64,000 nucleotides of DNA. Source: an uncultured Oscillospiraceae bacterium. GTDB lineage: Bacteria > Bacillota > Clostridia > Oscillospirales > Oscillospiraceae. Both the position numbers and the translations under genes were made by a program. Positions 34,825 to 42,323 of this stretch are shown piece by piece; position 1 is the stretch's first letter, and each line of letters opens with the position of its first letter. The stretch spans positions 1-64,000 of the forward strand of contig CANQIO010000003.1 in NCBI GenBank assembly GCA_947624065.1. The letters run 5' to 3'. Below the pieces are notes generated by a model that did not search any database, was not told the origin of the DNA, and saw only the letters and a program-made list of their open reading frames with translations.

Positions 34825-35157
34825 ATGGATGCGACACCCCTGGACCGGTCCCTGCTGCTGGACTTTTACGGCGAGCTCCTGACGGAAAAGCAGCGCGAGG
34901 TATGCGAGCTGCACTGGAACGAGGACCTGTCCCTGGCGGAGATCGCCGAGCAGGTGGGCCTCAGCCGCCAGGGGGTGTGGGACTGCCTGCGCCGGGCGGA
35001 GGCGGCCCTGCGGGGATTTGAGGCAAAGACCGGTCTGATCCGGCGGTTCCTGGAGCGGCGCAGCGAGATCGCCGCGATCCGCGGGGAACTGGCGGAGTTG
35101 CTGCCGGAGGGCGAAGGTCGCCGGGACATCCTGGCGCGGCTGGAGGGCCTGATGTGA
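34825..35157 (+). CDS. ylxM: YlxM-family DNA-binding protein (UPF0122)
   Basis: 110 residues. A sigma-70 region-4-like helix-turn-helix covers about residues 15-65 (LLTEKQREVCELHW, LSLAEIAEQVGLSRQGVWD), followed by a helical tail. YlxM is encoded directly before ffh in Firmicutes and is thought to modulate signal-recognition-particle function. Here the stop is one base before the ffh ATG. GGAGG precedes the start. Confidence 0.93.
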   Translation: MDATPLDRSLLLDFYGELLTEKQREVCELHWNEDLSLAEIAEQVGLSRQGVWDCLRRAEAALRGFEAKTGLIRRFLERRSEIAAIRGELAELLPEGEGRRDILARLEGLM

Positions 35158-35158
35158 T

Positions 35159-36499
35159 ATGGCATTCGAGAGTCTTTCGGAAAAACTGAACGGCATCTTC
35201 AAGAAGCTCCGGGGCAAGGGCCGCCTCAGCCAGGCGGACATCAAAGACGCCATGCGCCAGGTGCGGATGGTGCTGCTGGAAGCGGACGTGAGCTACAAGG
35301 TCGTGAAGGACTTCGTCAAGACCGTCTCCGAGAAAGCCGCCGGCCAGGAGATCCTGGAGAGCCTGAACCCCGCCCAGATGGTCATCAAGATCGTCAACGA
35401 GGAGATGACCGCCCTCATGGGCGGCCAGGCCGCGCGGCTGAACTACTCCTCCAAGGTGCCCAGCGTGGTGATGGTGGTGGGCCTGCAGGGCGCGGGCAAG
35501 ACCACCAACACGGCAAAGCTGGCCGCCTTCATGAAAAAGCAGCAGAACAAGCGGCCGCTGCTGGCCGCCTGCGACGTATACCGCCCCGCGGCCATCCAGC
35601 AGCTGGAGACCGTGGGCGCCCAGGTGGGCATCCCCGTGTTCCAGATGGGCCAGGCCGACCCGGTGGAGATCGCCAAGGCCGCCGTGGAGCACGCCCGCAA
35701 GCACGGCAACGACCTGGTGTTCCTGGACACCGCCGGCCGGCTGCATGTGGACGAGGCGCTGATGGACGAGCTCAAGCGCATCAAGGCCGCCCTGGACCCG
35801 GCGGAGATCCTTCTCACGGTGGACGCCATGACCGGCCAGGACGCGGTGAACGCGGCCACGGCCTTTGACGAGGCCCTGGGCATCACCGGCGTGATGCTCA
35901 CCAAGCTGGACGGCGACGCCAGAGGCGGCGCGGCCCTGTCCGTCCGGGCCGTCACCGGCAAGCCCATCAAGTTCGCCGGCACCGGCGAGAAGCTGGACGC
36001 CATCGAGGTGTTCCACCCCGACCGGATGGCCAGCCGCATCCTGGGCATGGGCGACGTGCTCACCCTCATCGAGAAGGCCGAGCAGGCCGTGGACCAGAAG
36101 AAGGCCGCGGAGATGGCGGAGAAGCTGATGAAAAATCGCTTCACCCTCCAGGACTACCTGGAGCAGCTCCGCTCCATGAAGGACATGGGCTCCATGGAGG
36201 ACATCCTGGGCATGATGCCCGGCGTGGACGCCAAGGCCCTGAAGGGCGCCAAGATCGACCCCAAGGCCATGGCCCGCACCGAGGCCATCATCCTGTCCAT
36301 GACGCCGAAGGAGCGGGAGAACCCCTCCATCCTGAACGCCAGCCGGAAAAAGCGCATCGCCGCCGGGGCGGGCACCAGCGTGGTGGAGATCAACCGCCTT
36401 TTGAAGGGCTTCGACGCCATGAACGCCATGATGAAGCAGATGTCCGGCTCCCGGAAGGGCCGCCGGATGGCCAAGCGCATGGGCATGCTGGGCATGTAA
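35159..36499 (+). CDS. ffh: Signal recognition particle protein Ffh
   Basis: 446 residues. The N-domain helical bundle is followed by the GTPase G-domain with VGLQGAGKTTNTAKLA, DVYRPAAIQQL, LDTAGRLHVDE and LTKLDGDARGGAALS. The C-terminal Met-rich M-domain (about 300-446, ending MSGSRKGRRMAKRMGMLGM) binds SRP RNA and signal peptides. It targets nascent membrane and exported proteins to FtsY/SecYEG. It is coupled to ylxM, and rpsP follows. Confidence 0.98.
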   Translation: MAFESLSEKLNGIFKKLRGKGRLSQADIKDAMRQVRMVLLEADVSYKVVKDFVKTVSEKAAGQEILESLNPAQMVIKIVNEEMTALMGGQAARLNYSSKVPSVVMVVGLQGAGKTTNTAKLAAFMKKQQNKRPLLAACDVYRPAAIQQLETVGAQVGIPVFQMGQADPVEIAKAAVEHARKHGNDLVFLDTAGRLHVDEALMDELKRIKAALDPAEILLTVDAMTGQDAVNAATAFDEALGITGVMLTKLDGDARGGAALSVRAVTGKPIKFAGTGEKLDAIEVFHPDRMASRILGMGDVLTLIEKAEQAVDQKKAAEMAEKLMKNRFTLQDYLEQLRSMKDMGSMEDILGMMPGVDAKALKGAKIDPKAMARTEAIILSMTPKERENPSILNASRKKRIAAGAGTSVVEINRLLKGFDAMNAMMKQMSGSRKGRRMAKRMGMLGM

Positions 36500-36568
36500 A
36501 AGCGATCTCAAACTTCCTTTTGGATTTGCAGATAAAAAACAAACAACATTTTTTGGAGGAACAAGAAA

Positions 36569-36880
36569 ATGGTCAAGATCCGTCTCAAGAGACAGGGCGC
36601 CAAGAAGGCCCCCTATTACCGCGTCGTGGTGGCCGACAGCCGCTCCCCCCGCGATGGCCGCAACATCGAGGAGCTGGGCACCTATGACCCCATGGCCAAG
36701 CCCGCCGTCATCGACATCGACCTGGAGCGCGCCAAGTACTGGATCGGCTGCGGCGCCCAGCCCACCGATACCGTCCGCGGCCTGCTGAAGCTGGCCGAGG
36801 CCAAGAAGCCCGCCGAGGCCCCCAAAGCCGAGGCTCCCGCTGCCGCCGAAGAGCCCGCCGAGGCCCCTGCCGCGGAGTAA
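36569..36880 (+). CDS. rpsP: 30S ribosomal protein S16 with Ala/Glu/Pro tail
   Basis: 103 residues; the S16 core is about 80. It starts [20 protein letters not shown] and includes [12 protein letters not shown] and [17 protein letters not shown]. After residue 80 there is a low-complexity tail ([20 protein letters not shown]), common in high-GC Clostridia. GGAGG lies before the ATG. It is the first of the rpsP-khpA-rimM group. Confidence 0.97.
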   Translation: MVKIRLKRQGAKKAPYYRVVVADSRSPRDGRNIEELGTYDPMAKPAVIDIDLERAKYWIGCGAQPTDTVRGLLKLAEAKKPAEAPKAEAPAAAEEPAEAPAAE

Positions 36881-36889
36881 CAGCGTCCC

Positions 36890-37120
36890 ATGAAGGAACT
36901 TCTGACCTATATCATCCAGAGCCTTGTGGACAACCCTGATAAGGTCACCGTGGACGAGCACGCTGAGGGCGGCACCACCGTATACGAGGTGCGCGTGGCC
37001 GACGGGGACATGGGCAAGGTCATCGGCCGCCAGGGCCGCATCGTGCGCCAGATCCGGGTGCTGATGAAGACCGTGGCCCAGCGTCAGGGCAAGAAGATCT
37101 CCGTAGAGATACTGGATTGA
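36890..37120 (+). CDS. khpA: KH-domain RNA-binding protein KhpA (YlqC)
   Basis: 76 residues, full family length. The KH fold shows the GxxG loop in MGKVIGRQGRIVRQIRVLM. KhpA pairs with KhpB (Jag) in Firmicutes and affects cell-wall synthesis through RNA binding; khpB is not in the window. It lies nine bases after rpsP and its stop overlaps the rimM start. Confidence 0.95.
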   Translation: MKELLTYIIQSLVDNPDKVTVDEHAEGGTTVYEVRVADGDMGKVIGRQGRIVRQIRVLMKTVAQRQGKKISVEILD

Positions 37121-37602
37121 AAAAGCGATATTTAGAGGCGGGGCAGATCGTGAACACCCACGGCGTCCGGGGCGAGGTGCGCATCCAGCCCTGGGCGGAC
37201 GAGGCGGCGTTTCTGACCCGCTTCCGCCGGTTTTATCTGGACGGCGCCCCCGTTAAAGTCCGCTCCTGCCGGGTGCATAAGGAAATGTGCGTCGTCTCGC
37301 TGGAGGGCGTGGACGACGTCAACGCCGCCATGGCCCTGAAGGGCAAGGTGATCTTCATCGACCGGGAGGACGCCCGTCTGCCCGCCGGAACGGTGTTCCT
37401 GCAGGACATCATCGGCGCGAAGGTGGTGGACGAGTCCGGCGCGGAGCTGGGCATCCTGGAGGACGTGATGAGCGAGCCCGCCGCCAGCGTACTGGTGATC
37501 CGCGGCCAGCGGGAGATCCTGGTCCCGGATGTGCCCGCTTTCGTGCTGAAAAAAGACGCGGACGCCGGTGTCGTCACCGTGCGCCTCATCGACGGGATGT
37601 GA
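37117..37602 (+). CDS. rimM: Ribosome maturation factor RimM
   Basis: 161 residues, starting with TTG at 37117 that overlaps the khpA stop (TTGA), so translation is probably coupled. N-terminal RimM domain: YLEAGQIVNTHGVRGEVRI. C-terminal PRC-barrel: IIGAKVVDESGAELGILED, then ILVPDVPAFV. It helps assemble the 30S head and binds S19. The usual next gene, trmD, lies 4.7 kb further on at 42324 instead. Confidence 0.96.
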   Translation: MKKRYLEAGQIVNTHGVRGEVRIQPWADEAAFLTRFRRFYLDGAPVKVRSCRVHKEMCVVSLEGVDDVNAAMALKGKVIFIDREDARLPAGTVFLQDIIGAKVVDESGAELGILEDVMSEPAASVLVIRGQREILVPDVPAFVLKKDADAGVVTVRLIDGM

Positions 37603-38714
37603 ACGCCTTGTCATCGCTGAGTATCCTCATCAAACCGGCCTCCGGCAGCTGCAATATGCGCTGCCGGTATTGCTTTTACGCCGACGAGACGAGAAAGCGC
37701 GCCGAGGCCGGACATGGGGCCATGTCCCTGGCCACCGCGGAGAACCTGGTGCGCCGGGCCATGGAGAGCGCCGAGGGCGGCTGCGCGTTCTGCTTCCAGG
37801 GCGGAGAGCCCACCCTGCGGGGCCTGGACTTCTTCCGGGATTTTGTGGCGCTGGCGCGCAGATATGACGCCGGCCGGGCGAGGGCGAGCTTTTCCATCCA
37901 GACGAACGGTCTGCTCCTGGACGATCAGTGGGCGGCGTTCTTGAAGGAGAACCGCTTCCTGGTGGGCCTTTCCATGGACGGGGACCGGCAGACCCACGAT
38001 CTGAACCGGGTGGACGCCGACGGGAACGGCACCTTCTCCCGGGTGCTGCGGGCGGCCCGGCTCCTGGGAAAATATGCCGTGCCCTTCAACATCCTGACCG
38101 TGGTGAACGCGCGGGTGGCCCGGAGCGCGGACAGCATATACAGCTTCTACAAGAAAAACGGCCTGCTCTACCAGCAGTACATCCCCTGCCTGGACCCGAT
38201 CTTCGAGCGGCGGGGCGGCAGCAGCTGGTCCCTGACGCCGGAGGCCTACGGCCGGTTTTTGATCCGGCTGTTCGACCGGTGGTATGCCGACCGGATGCGG
38301 GGCGAGCCGGTGTATATCCACTATTTCGAGAGCCTGGCCGGCATGCTGCAGGGGGTCCCTCCCGCCAGCTGCGGGATGATGGGCGTGTGCTCGGTGCAGA
38401 CGGTGGTGGAGGCGGACGGGAGCGTATATCCCTGCGACTTTTACGCGCTGGACGAGTACCGGCTGGGCAACGTGAACGCCGACAGCTTCGACGAGCTGCA
38501 CCAAAAGCGCCTGCCCTTCCTGGAGCAGTCCCGGCAGGGCCTGGAAAAATGCGTCTCCTGCCGCCACGGGCCCCTCTGCCGCGGGGGCTGCCGCCGGGAC
38601 CGCCAGGGGCCGGACGGGATCGGAGAGAACTATTTCTGCCCCGCCTATATGGCGTTTTTCGACCACGCGGTGCCGAAGCTCCAGGCGCTGCTGCGCTCCC
38701 GGGGCCGGATATAA
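37599..38714 (+). CDS. Radical SAM/SPASM protein, anaerobic sulfatase-maturase-like
   Basis: 371 residues from GTG at 37599, which overlaps the rimM stop (GTGA); TTG at 37608 is an alternative. The radical SAM cluster motif is CNMRCRYC at residues 18-25, followed by FCFQGGEPTLRGL (SAM binding) and FSIQTNGLLL. The SPASM part carries CGMMGVC, VYPCDFYALDEY and CVSCRHGPLCRGGC, matching the auxiliary-cluster cysteines of enzymes that make formylglycine in sulfatases. No sulfatase gene is in the window. A RiPP or other protein-modifying role is the alternative. Confidence 0.88.
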   Translation: MNALSSLSILIKPASGSCNMRCRYCFYADETRKRAEAGHGAMSLATAENLVRRAMESAEGGCAFCFQGGEPTLRGLDFFRDFVALARRYDAGRARASFSIQTNGLLLDDQWAAFLKENRFLVGLSMDGDRQTHDLNRVDADGNGTFSRVLRAARLLGKYAVPFNILTVVNARVARSADSIYSFYKKNGLLYQQYIPCLDPIFERRGGSSWSLTPEAYGRFLIRLFDRWYADRMRGEPVYIHYFESLAGMLQGVPPASCGMMGVCSVQTVVEADGSVYPCDFYALDEYRLGNVNADSFDELHQKRLPFLEQSRQGLEKCVSCRHGPLCRGGCRRDRQGPDGIGENYFCPAYMAFFDHAVPKLQALLRSRGRI

Positions 38715-38762
38715 AAGCCGCGATAAACCGCTCCATGCCGGAGCCCTGCCCGCGGACAGCTA

Positions 38763-38800
38763 AAAAGGATCGAAGCTTCTGATGAAGTCTCGATCCTTTT
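38763..38800. terminator. Bidirectional intrinsic terminator
   Basis: Arms AAAAGGATCGA and TCGATCCTTTT (38763-38773 and 38790-38800) enclose a second small stem CTTC/GAAG. It lies between the radical SAM gene and the convergent exported-protein gene. Confidence 0.9.
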
Positions 38801-38849
38801 CTGTTTTGCGCCGGGCTTCCGGCCTCAGTCCGTCTCTTCCCGCCGGCGC

Positions 38850-39770
38850 TCAGTCAAAGAGCAGCACGCGGAAGGAGCCGTCGGCGTAGACGGTCTCGCC
38901 CCGGTTGAAGGAGCCGTCGAACTCTCCCTCGATGGCGGTGCCGCCGTCGGCCTCATACATGTCGTTGATCTTGATCCGCAGATGGTCCTCGTCGCTCTCC
39001 ATCTGGTGCGCTTGGGAAAGATTGTGCTGTACCAGGAAGCCCTCTTCGTTGGTATAGAACGTCACGCCGTCTATCAGATCGTGCCGCGTCACATAGAACT
39101 CGTCTCCGGCCTGGGCATAGCTGGGGAACGAGATGCCGAAAAGGGTGATCTCCGCGCGGCTGAAATAGTAGCCGATGGAGAAAGAGTGGGACGTGCCGAT
39201 GGGGCGGCTGGTCTCCTCGCAGGACGCCTCTTTGGACGACCAGGTCCCCTCCAGCGTGCGGCCGTTGCGGGTAAAGCGGATATAGTATCCCTCCGGCAGA
39301 GGCTCGCCGAAGGTCATGCCGTTCTGCACCAGCAGCAGCAAGGAGCCGTCAAAGTCCGGCACCAGCAGGGCGTACGTCCCGTCCGTCCAGGTATAGGACC
39401 AGCCGTCTATACCGTCCACCGGCGTCTGCTCGGCGGTAAAGCCGTTGTCCTCCATCCGCTGGGTATAGGCGCTGACGAAGCTGTCCGCATCCGCCGGCAT
39501 GTCGTAGACATAGGCCGTGCAGATGTAATTGGCGGAGAACTGATAGTCCTCCTGGAGCACCGTTCCCTCCGTGCCCAGCAGCTCGGCGGGATCGACCACC
39601 ACGCCGGGATCGCCCGTCCCCTGTTCCTCATCCGACCGCAGGCCGCTCAGACCGCCGCCGATCAGACCGCCCAGGCCGCCGCCTTCTCCCTCCGCCGCCC
39701 AGGCGGAAGTGGTGGGAAGGACCAGCGCAAAGACCAGCAAAAGCACCAAGACCCTTTTTGCGTTTTTCAT
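38850..39770 (-). CDS. Exported protein of unknown function, distantly module-like
   Basis: 306 residues with signal peptide MKNAKRVLVLLLVFALVLPT ending SAWA. A Gly-rich stretch (GGGLGGLIGGGLSGL) follows. The middle region reads NYICTAYVYDMPADADSFVS, AYTQRMEDNGFTAE, WSYTWTDG and LLLLVQNGMTF. This parallels the helix-then-sheet module of the exported operon at 28.9-34.6 kb (AYTRRLD, then YxYxG). The C-terminal half is beta-rich with FYVTRHDLIDGVTFYTNEEG. It stands alone on its own promoter. I do not recognise a family. Confidence 0.8.
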   Translation of the reverse strand: MKNAKRVLVLLLVFALVLPTTSAWAAEGEGGGLGGLIGGGLSGLRSDEEQGTGDPGVVVDPAELLGTEGTVLQEDYQFSANYICTAYVYDMPADADSFVSAYTQRMEDNGFTAEQTPVDGIDGWSYTWTDGTYALLVPDFDGSLLLLVQNGMTFGEPLPEGYYIRFTRNGRTLEGTWSSKEASCEETSRPIGTSHSFSIGYYFSRAEITLFGISFPSYAQAGDEFYVTRHDLIDGVTFYTNEEGFLVQHNLSQAHQMESDEDHLRIKINDMYEADGGTAIEGEFDGSFNRGETVYADGSFRVLLFD

Positions 39771-39854
39771 ATCGTATACCTCCCTTGTCTCGCAGCGCGT
39801 CCGGGGCCGGACATGGACCGCGTCTCTCGCTGCGGCATCGCACCTGTTGTGCCC

Positions 39855-39883
39855 AATATATCACGAACCGCACGATGAATCAA
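39855..39883 (-). promoter_or_regulatory. Promoter of exported-protein gene at 38850-39770
   Basis: On the minus strand TTGATT (39878-39883), 17-base spacer, TATATT (39855-39860) preceded by TGA. A leader of about 80 bases follows before the ATG. Confidence 0.6.
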
Positions 39884-39925
39884 TACCGGAAGGCCGGTCC
39901 GCGCGGGACCTGCTGATCACCGCGC

Positions 39926-39956
39926 AAAAAAGAAGCCTCCGGACCAGCCGGAGGCT
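39926..39956 (-). terminator. Terminator of the CofE-like/NlpC operon
   Basis: Nine-base stem AGCCTCCGG / CCGGAGGCT (39934-39942, 39948-39956) followed on the minus strand by TCTTTTTT. Confidence 0.9.
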
Positions 39957-39989
39957 CTGTTCGTCTCGAATCGCCGCGCCTGCCGCCGG

Positions 39990-40916
39990 TCAGCCGTCAT
40001 AGCGGACATAGGGGCACTGGAGCCAGCCTGTCCAGGGGCGGTCGGCCACCTTCGTTTTCACCACGCCGCCGGCATGGGAGATCGCCTCGATGGCATAGCC
40101 GTCACCGATGTAGACGCCGATGTGCCCCGCCGTGGAGTACACCAGCAGGCCCGGCACGTCCGGCATGGTGTCCATATCGCCTTTGACCACGGCGGCGTTC
40201 CACATGCCGTCCGTCCCGGTGTCCGGCATGTCGCCGGAGCCATACTCGATGCCGCCGGTGGACGGGTCATACCAGCCGTAGCTCTTGATCAGGCCGACGC
40301 AGTCCGCCACTCTCCGGCCCATCCACTTCTCCCGGATGACGGCCTCATACTCGCCCAGCGCGTCCGGGTACTGGGCCAGCTTGCCGGCCAGCAGGTCCTC
40401 CGTCAGCACGTAGCCGAAGGTCCCCCACACATAGCCCCACTGGTTCTCCCAGGCCATCTTCGCCCATTCCGCCAGATCGTGGCTGTTTTTCGTGGAGGGA
40501 TCGGTAAAGCCGCTGGTGTCCAGCTCCGTGGAGGTCCCCGTGCCGTATTCCACCACCACGAACTGCCCCTCTTTCCACTCCAGCCACTGGGACCCCTCCG
40601 GCAGCTCGGAGCCGGGCGCGGCGGGCGTCTCGGTCGCTTCGGGGGTGGGCGGCACGCTCTCCGCCGGTACGGTCACCACTGCGGCCGGAGGCGCCTCCGG
40701 CTCGTTCTCCGCGCTGGCAGGCAGGGGCGCCGCCCGTCCCTTTCGGAGGCAAAAGAGCAATATCACTGTCCCGGCGCACAGCAGCGCCGCCACCATGGCC
40801 GCCGGCCACGTACGCCGTCTCCGCCGCGGGGCGGGGCGGCGGGACCGGTCCATGGTCCGCCAGTATCCCGCGTCCGCTCCGCGCCGGGTATCCTCCCGCT
40901 CGTTCATAGGTCTCAT
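39990..40916 (-). CDS. Membrane-anchored NlpC/P60-like peptidase
   Basis: 308 residues from the ATG at 40916; AGGAG lies seven bases upstream. A short basic cytoplasmic start is followed by one membrane segment (MVAALLCAGTVILLFCL), a Pro/Glu/Ala linker (about 70-110) and an extracytoplasmic domain. The domain has the NlpC/P60-like catalytic Cys in MGRRVADCVGLIKSYGW and His in STAGHIGVYIGDGYAIEA. It probably cuts gamma-glutamyl or cross-bridge bonds in peptidoglycan. It follows the CofE-like gene by one base, so the two are co-translated. Confidence 0.85.
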   Translation of the reverse strand: MRPMNEREDTRRGADAGYWRTMDRSRRPAPRRRRRTWPAAMVAALLCAGTVILLFCLRKGRAAPLPASAENEPEAPPAAVVTVPAESVPPTPEATETPAAPGSELPEGSQWLEWKEGQFVVVEYGTGTSTELDTSGFTDPSTKNSHDLAEWAKMAWENQWGYVWGTFGYVLTEDLLAGKLAQYPDALGEYEAVIREKWMGRRVADCVGLIKSYGWYDPSTGGIEYGSGDMPDTGTDGMWNAAVVKGDMDTMPDVPGLLVYSTAGHIGVYIGDGYAIEAISHAGGVVKTKVADRPWTGWLQCPYVRYDG

Positions 40917-40917
40917 G

Positions 40918-41646
40918 TCATTTCTCCTTACAGATGTATTCGCCCTCACGGGCCTCCCGGATCAGGATGAACGGCGTCAGCTGGCGGTCCTGGCCCGCGG
41001 GGTTGTCCGCGATCAGCTCCAGGAGCCGCCCGTCAGGCCAGTCCCGGAGCTGTCCGCCCTTGCCCAGCAGCTCCGCTGTCAGGTCATTGGCGTCCACGAT
41101 CATCATCACAACGCCCGTTTTTTCATAGACTTCGTCGCAGACCCTGTCCGGCTCGCTGGGGATGCGGATGCCCATGTGGGCGTATTCCGGGATATCCCGG
41201 CCGTAAAAACCGTCCAGCCCCCGCACCTCGCCGTCCAGCATATCATAAAACGTGCCATGAACCCCGCGCAGTTTGTCGAACCCGGCGCAGACGGCCGCCC
41301 GCAGCACAGCCGGCAGGCCGCAGTGGTTGATGGCGAACTGCATCTTCACCGGCAGGCCCATCCCCGGCCCCGCCGGGGTCTGATGGACGAAGCGGGCAAG
41401 GAGCCTGGCCCAGAAGCCGGGCCGGACCTGGTCCTCCGTGACGATCCGCCCCTGGCACAGGGCGATGACCTTTTCGCTGGCGGAGAGGATGTCGCCCGGC
41501 CGCCAGAGCGGCAGGACGTATTTTTCGACCAGGTCGAGATAGCTCTCGCCGACTTGCACGAAATGGGTCTTGATGGCATGGCGGGCATAGGTCCTGCCGC
41601 CCGCACGGATGGTGACGGACTTCCCCTCATTGGCATAAAAATCCAT
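40918..41646 (-). CDS. CofE-like protein (F420-0:gamma-glutamyl ligase family)
   Basis: 242 residues. Family features of the CofE/FbiB ligase fold are AIKTHFVQVGESYLDLVEKY, GDILSASEKVIALCQGR, then FAINHCGLPAVLRA and VMMIVDANDL. CofE adds glutamate by gamma-links to F420-0. No other F420 gene is present, and Clostridia of this kind are not known to make F420. The downstream gene is an NlpC/P60-like wall peptidase, a class that often cleaves gamma-glutamyl bonds. The substrate is therefore open. AGGAG precedes the ATG. Confidence 0.85.
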   Translation of the reverse strand: MDFYANEGKSVTIRAGGRTYARHAIKTHFVQVGESYLDLVEKYVLPLWRPGDILSASEKVIALCQGRIVTEDQVRPGFWARLLARFVHQTPAGPGMGLPVKMQFAINHCGLPAVLRAAVCAGFDKLRGVHGTFYDMLDGEVRGLDGFYGRDIPEYAHMGIRIPSEPDRVCDEVYEKTGVVMMIVDANDLTAELLGKGGQLRDWPDGRLLELIADNPAGQDRQLTPFILIREAREGEYICKEK

Positions 41647-41729
41647 GTTCAGTTTTCTCCTATGGGATATGGAAATCGTTGCGGTCTTGGGGCCCCGGTC
41701 ACAGCAAGCACATGCACTTTGTAAATCGA

Positions 41730-41758
41730 ATTATAGTATAACTAAAATTATTTGTCAA
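41730..41758 (-). promoter_or_regulatory. Perfect consensus promoter of the CofE-like/NlpC operon
   Basis: On the minus strand TTGACA (41753-41758), 17-base spacer, TATAAT (41730-41735). It lies between this operon and the divergent XRE regulator gene, which could act on it. Confidence 0.87.
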
Positions 41759-41793
41759 TCTTTTGTTATTTATATGGTATTTTTGTAACTTTC

Positions 41794-41822
41794 TTAAGGT
41801 TTACCACCAATTAAACTATAAT
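41794..41822 (+). promoter_or_regulatory. Candidate promoter of the XRE regulator gene
   Basis: Perfect TATAAT (41817-41822) with a poor -35 (TTAAGG, 41794-41799) at 17 bases. Weak -35 boxes are common at regulated or activator-dependent promoters. Confidence 0.45.
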
Positions 41823-41858
41823 GCGGACATACTTATGGTCAGGTGGGGTTCAGATCAT

Positions 41859-42221
41859 ATGACAACCTTTGGCGAACTGTTGGCGGAGCTGCGCAAAGAC
41901 CGCGGCATGACCCAGAAGCAGCTGGCGGAACATCTGCATGTGTCGGTGGGGACCGTGTCCAACTACGAGAACGGCGCGCATCTGCCCGACCTGGAAAAGC
42001 TGGTGGAGCTGGCGGACCATTTCGGCGTCACCACGGACTATCTGCTGGGCCGGACCCCCTACAACATCTCCCCGGCGGCCTTCCATGCCGCTGTCCTCAA
42101 CGGCAGGCCCGCCTATGAGGTCATCGCGCTGCTGCGGTCGCTGACGGAGGAGCAGCAGCAGGCCCTGGACGTGGTCCTGGAGGACATGCGCTTCCGCTCG
42201 GAGATCCTGCGCCGGTCGTGA
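41859..42221 (+). CDS. XRE-family transcriptional regulator
   Basis: 120 residues from the ATG at 41859; longer in-frame starts lack a convincing ribosome site, whereas AGGTGGGG lies about ten bases before this one. The helix-turn-helix covers about residues 5-60 (MTQKQLAEHLHVSVGTVSNY, then LADHFGVTTDYLLGR). The C-terminal helix pair (LRSLTEEQQQALDVVLEDM) probably dimerises. It is divergent from the CofE-like/NlpC operon and likely controls itself and that operon; this is inference. Confidence 0.92.
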   Translation: MTTFGELLAELRKDRGMTQKQLAEHLHVSVGTVSNYENGAHLPDLEKLVELADHFGVTTDYLLGRTPYNISPAAFHAAVLNGRPAYEVIALLRSLTEEQQQALDVVLEDMRFRSEILRRS

Positions 42222-42323
42222 GCCCGCGGGCAAAAACCGGCGCGGCAGACGCGCGGCCCGGTGGATTTTTCCGCCGGGCCGTGCTATACTTGTCCACGAT
42301 ACTGCGTATATGAGGATACGACC

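Noticed and set aside
40918..41646. Evidence for F420 biosynthesis
   Set aside because: Only the CofE-like gene is present; no deazaflavin or lactyl-phospholactate genes are seen, so an F420 claim cannot be supported.
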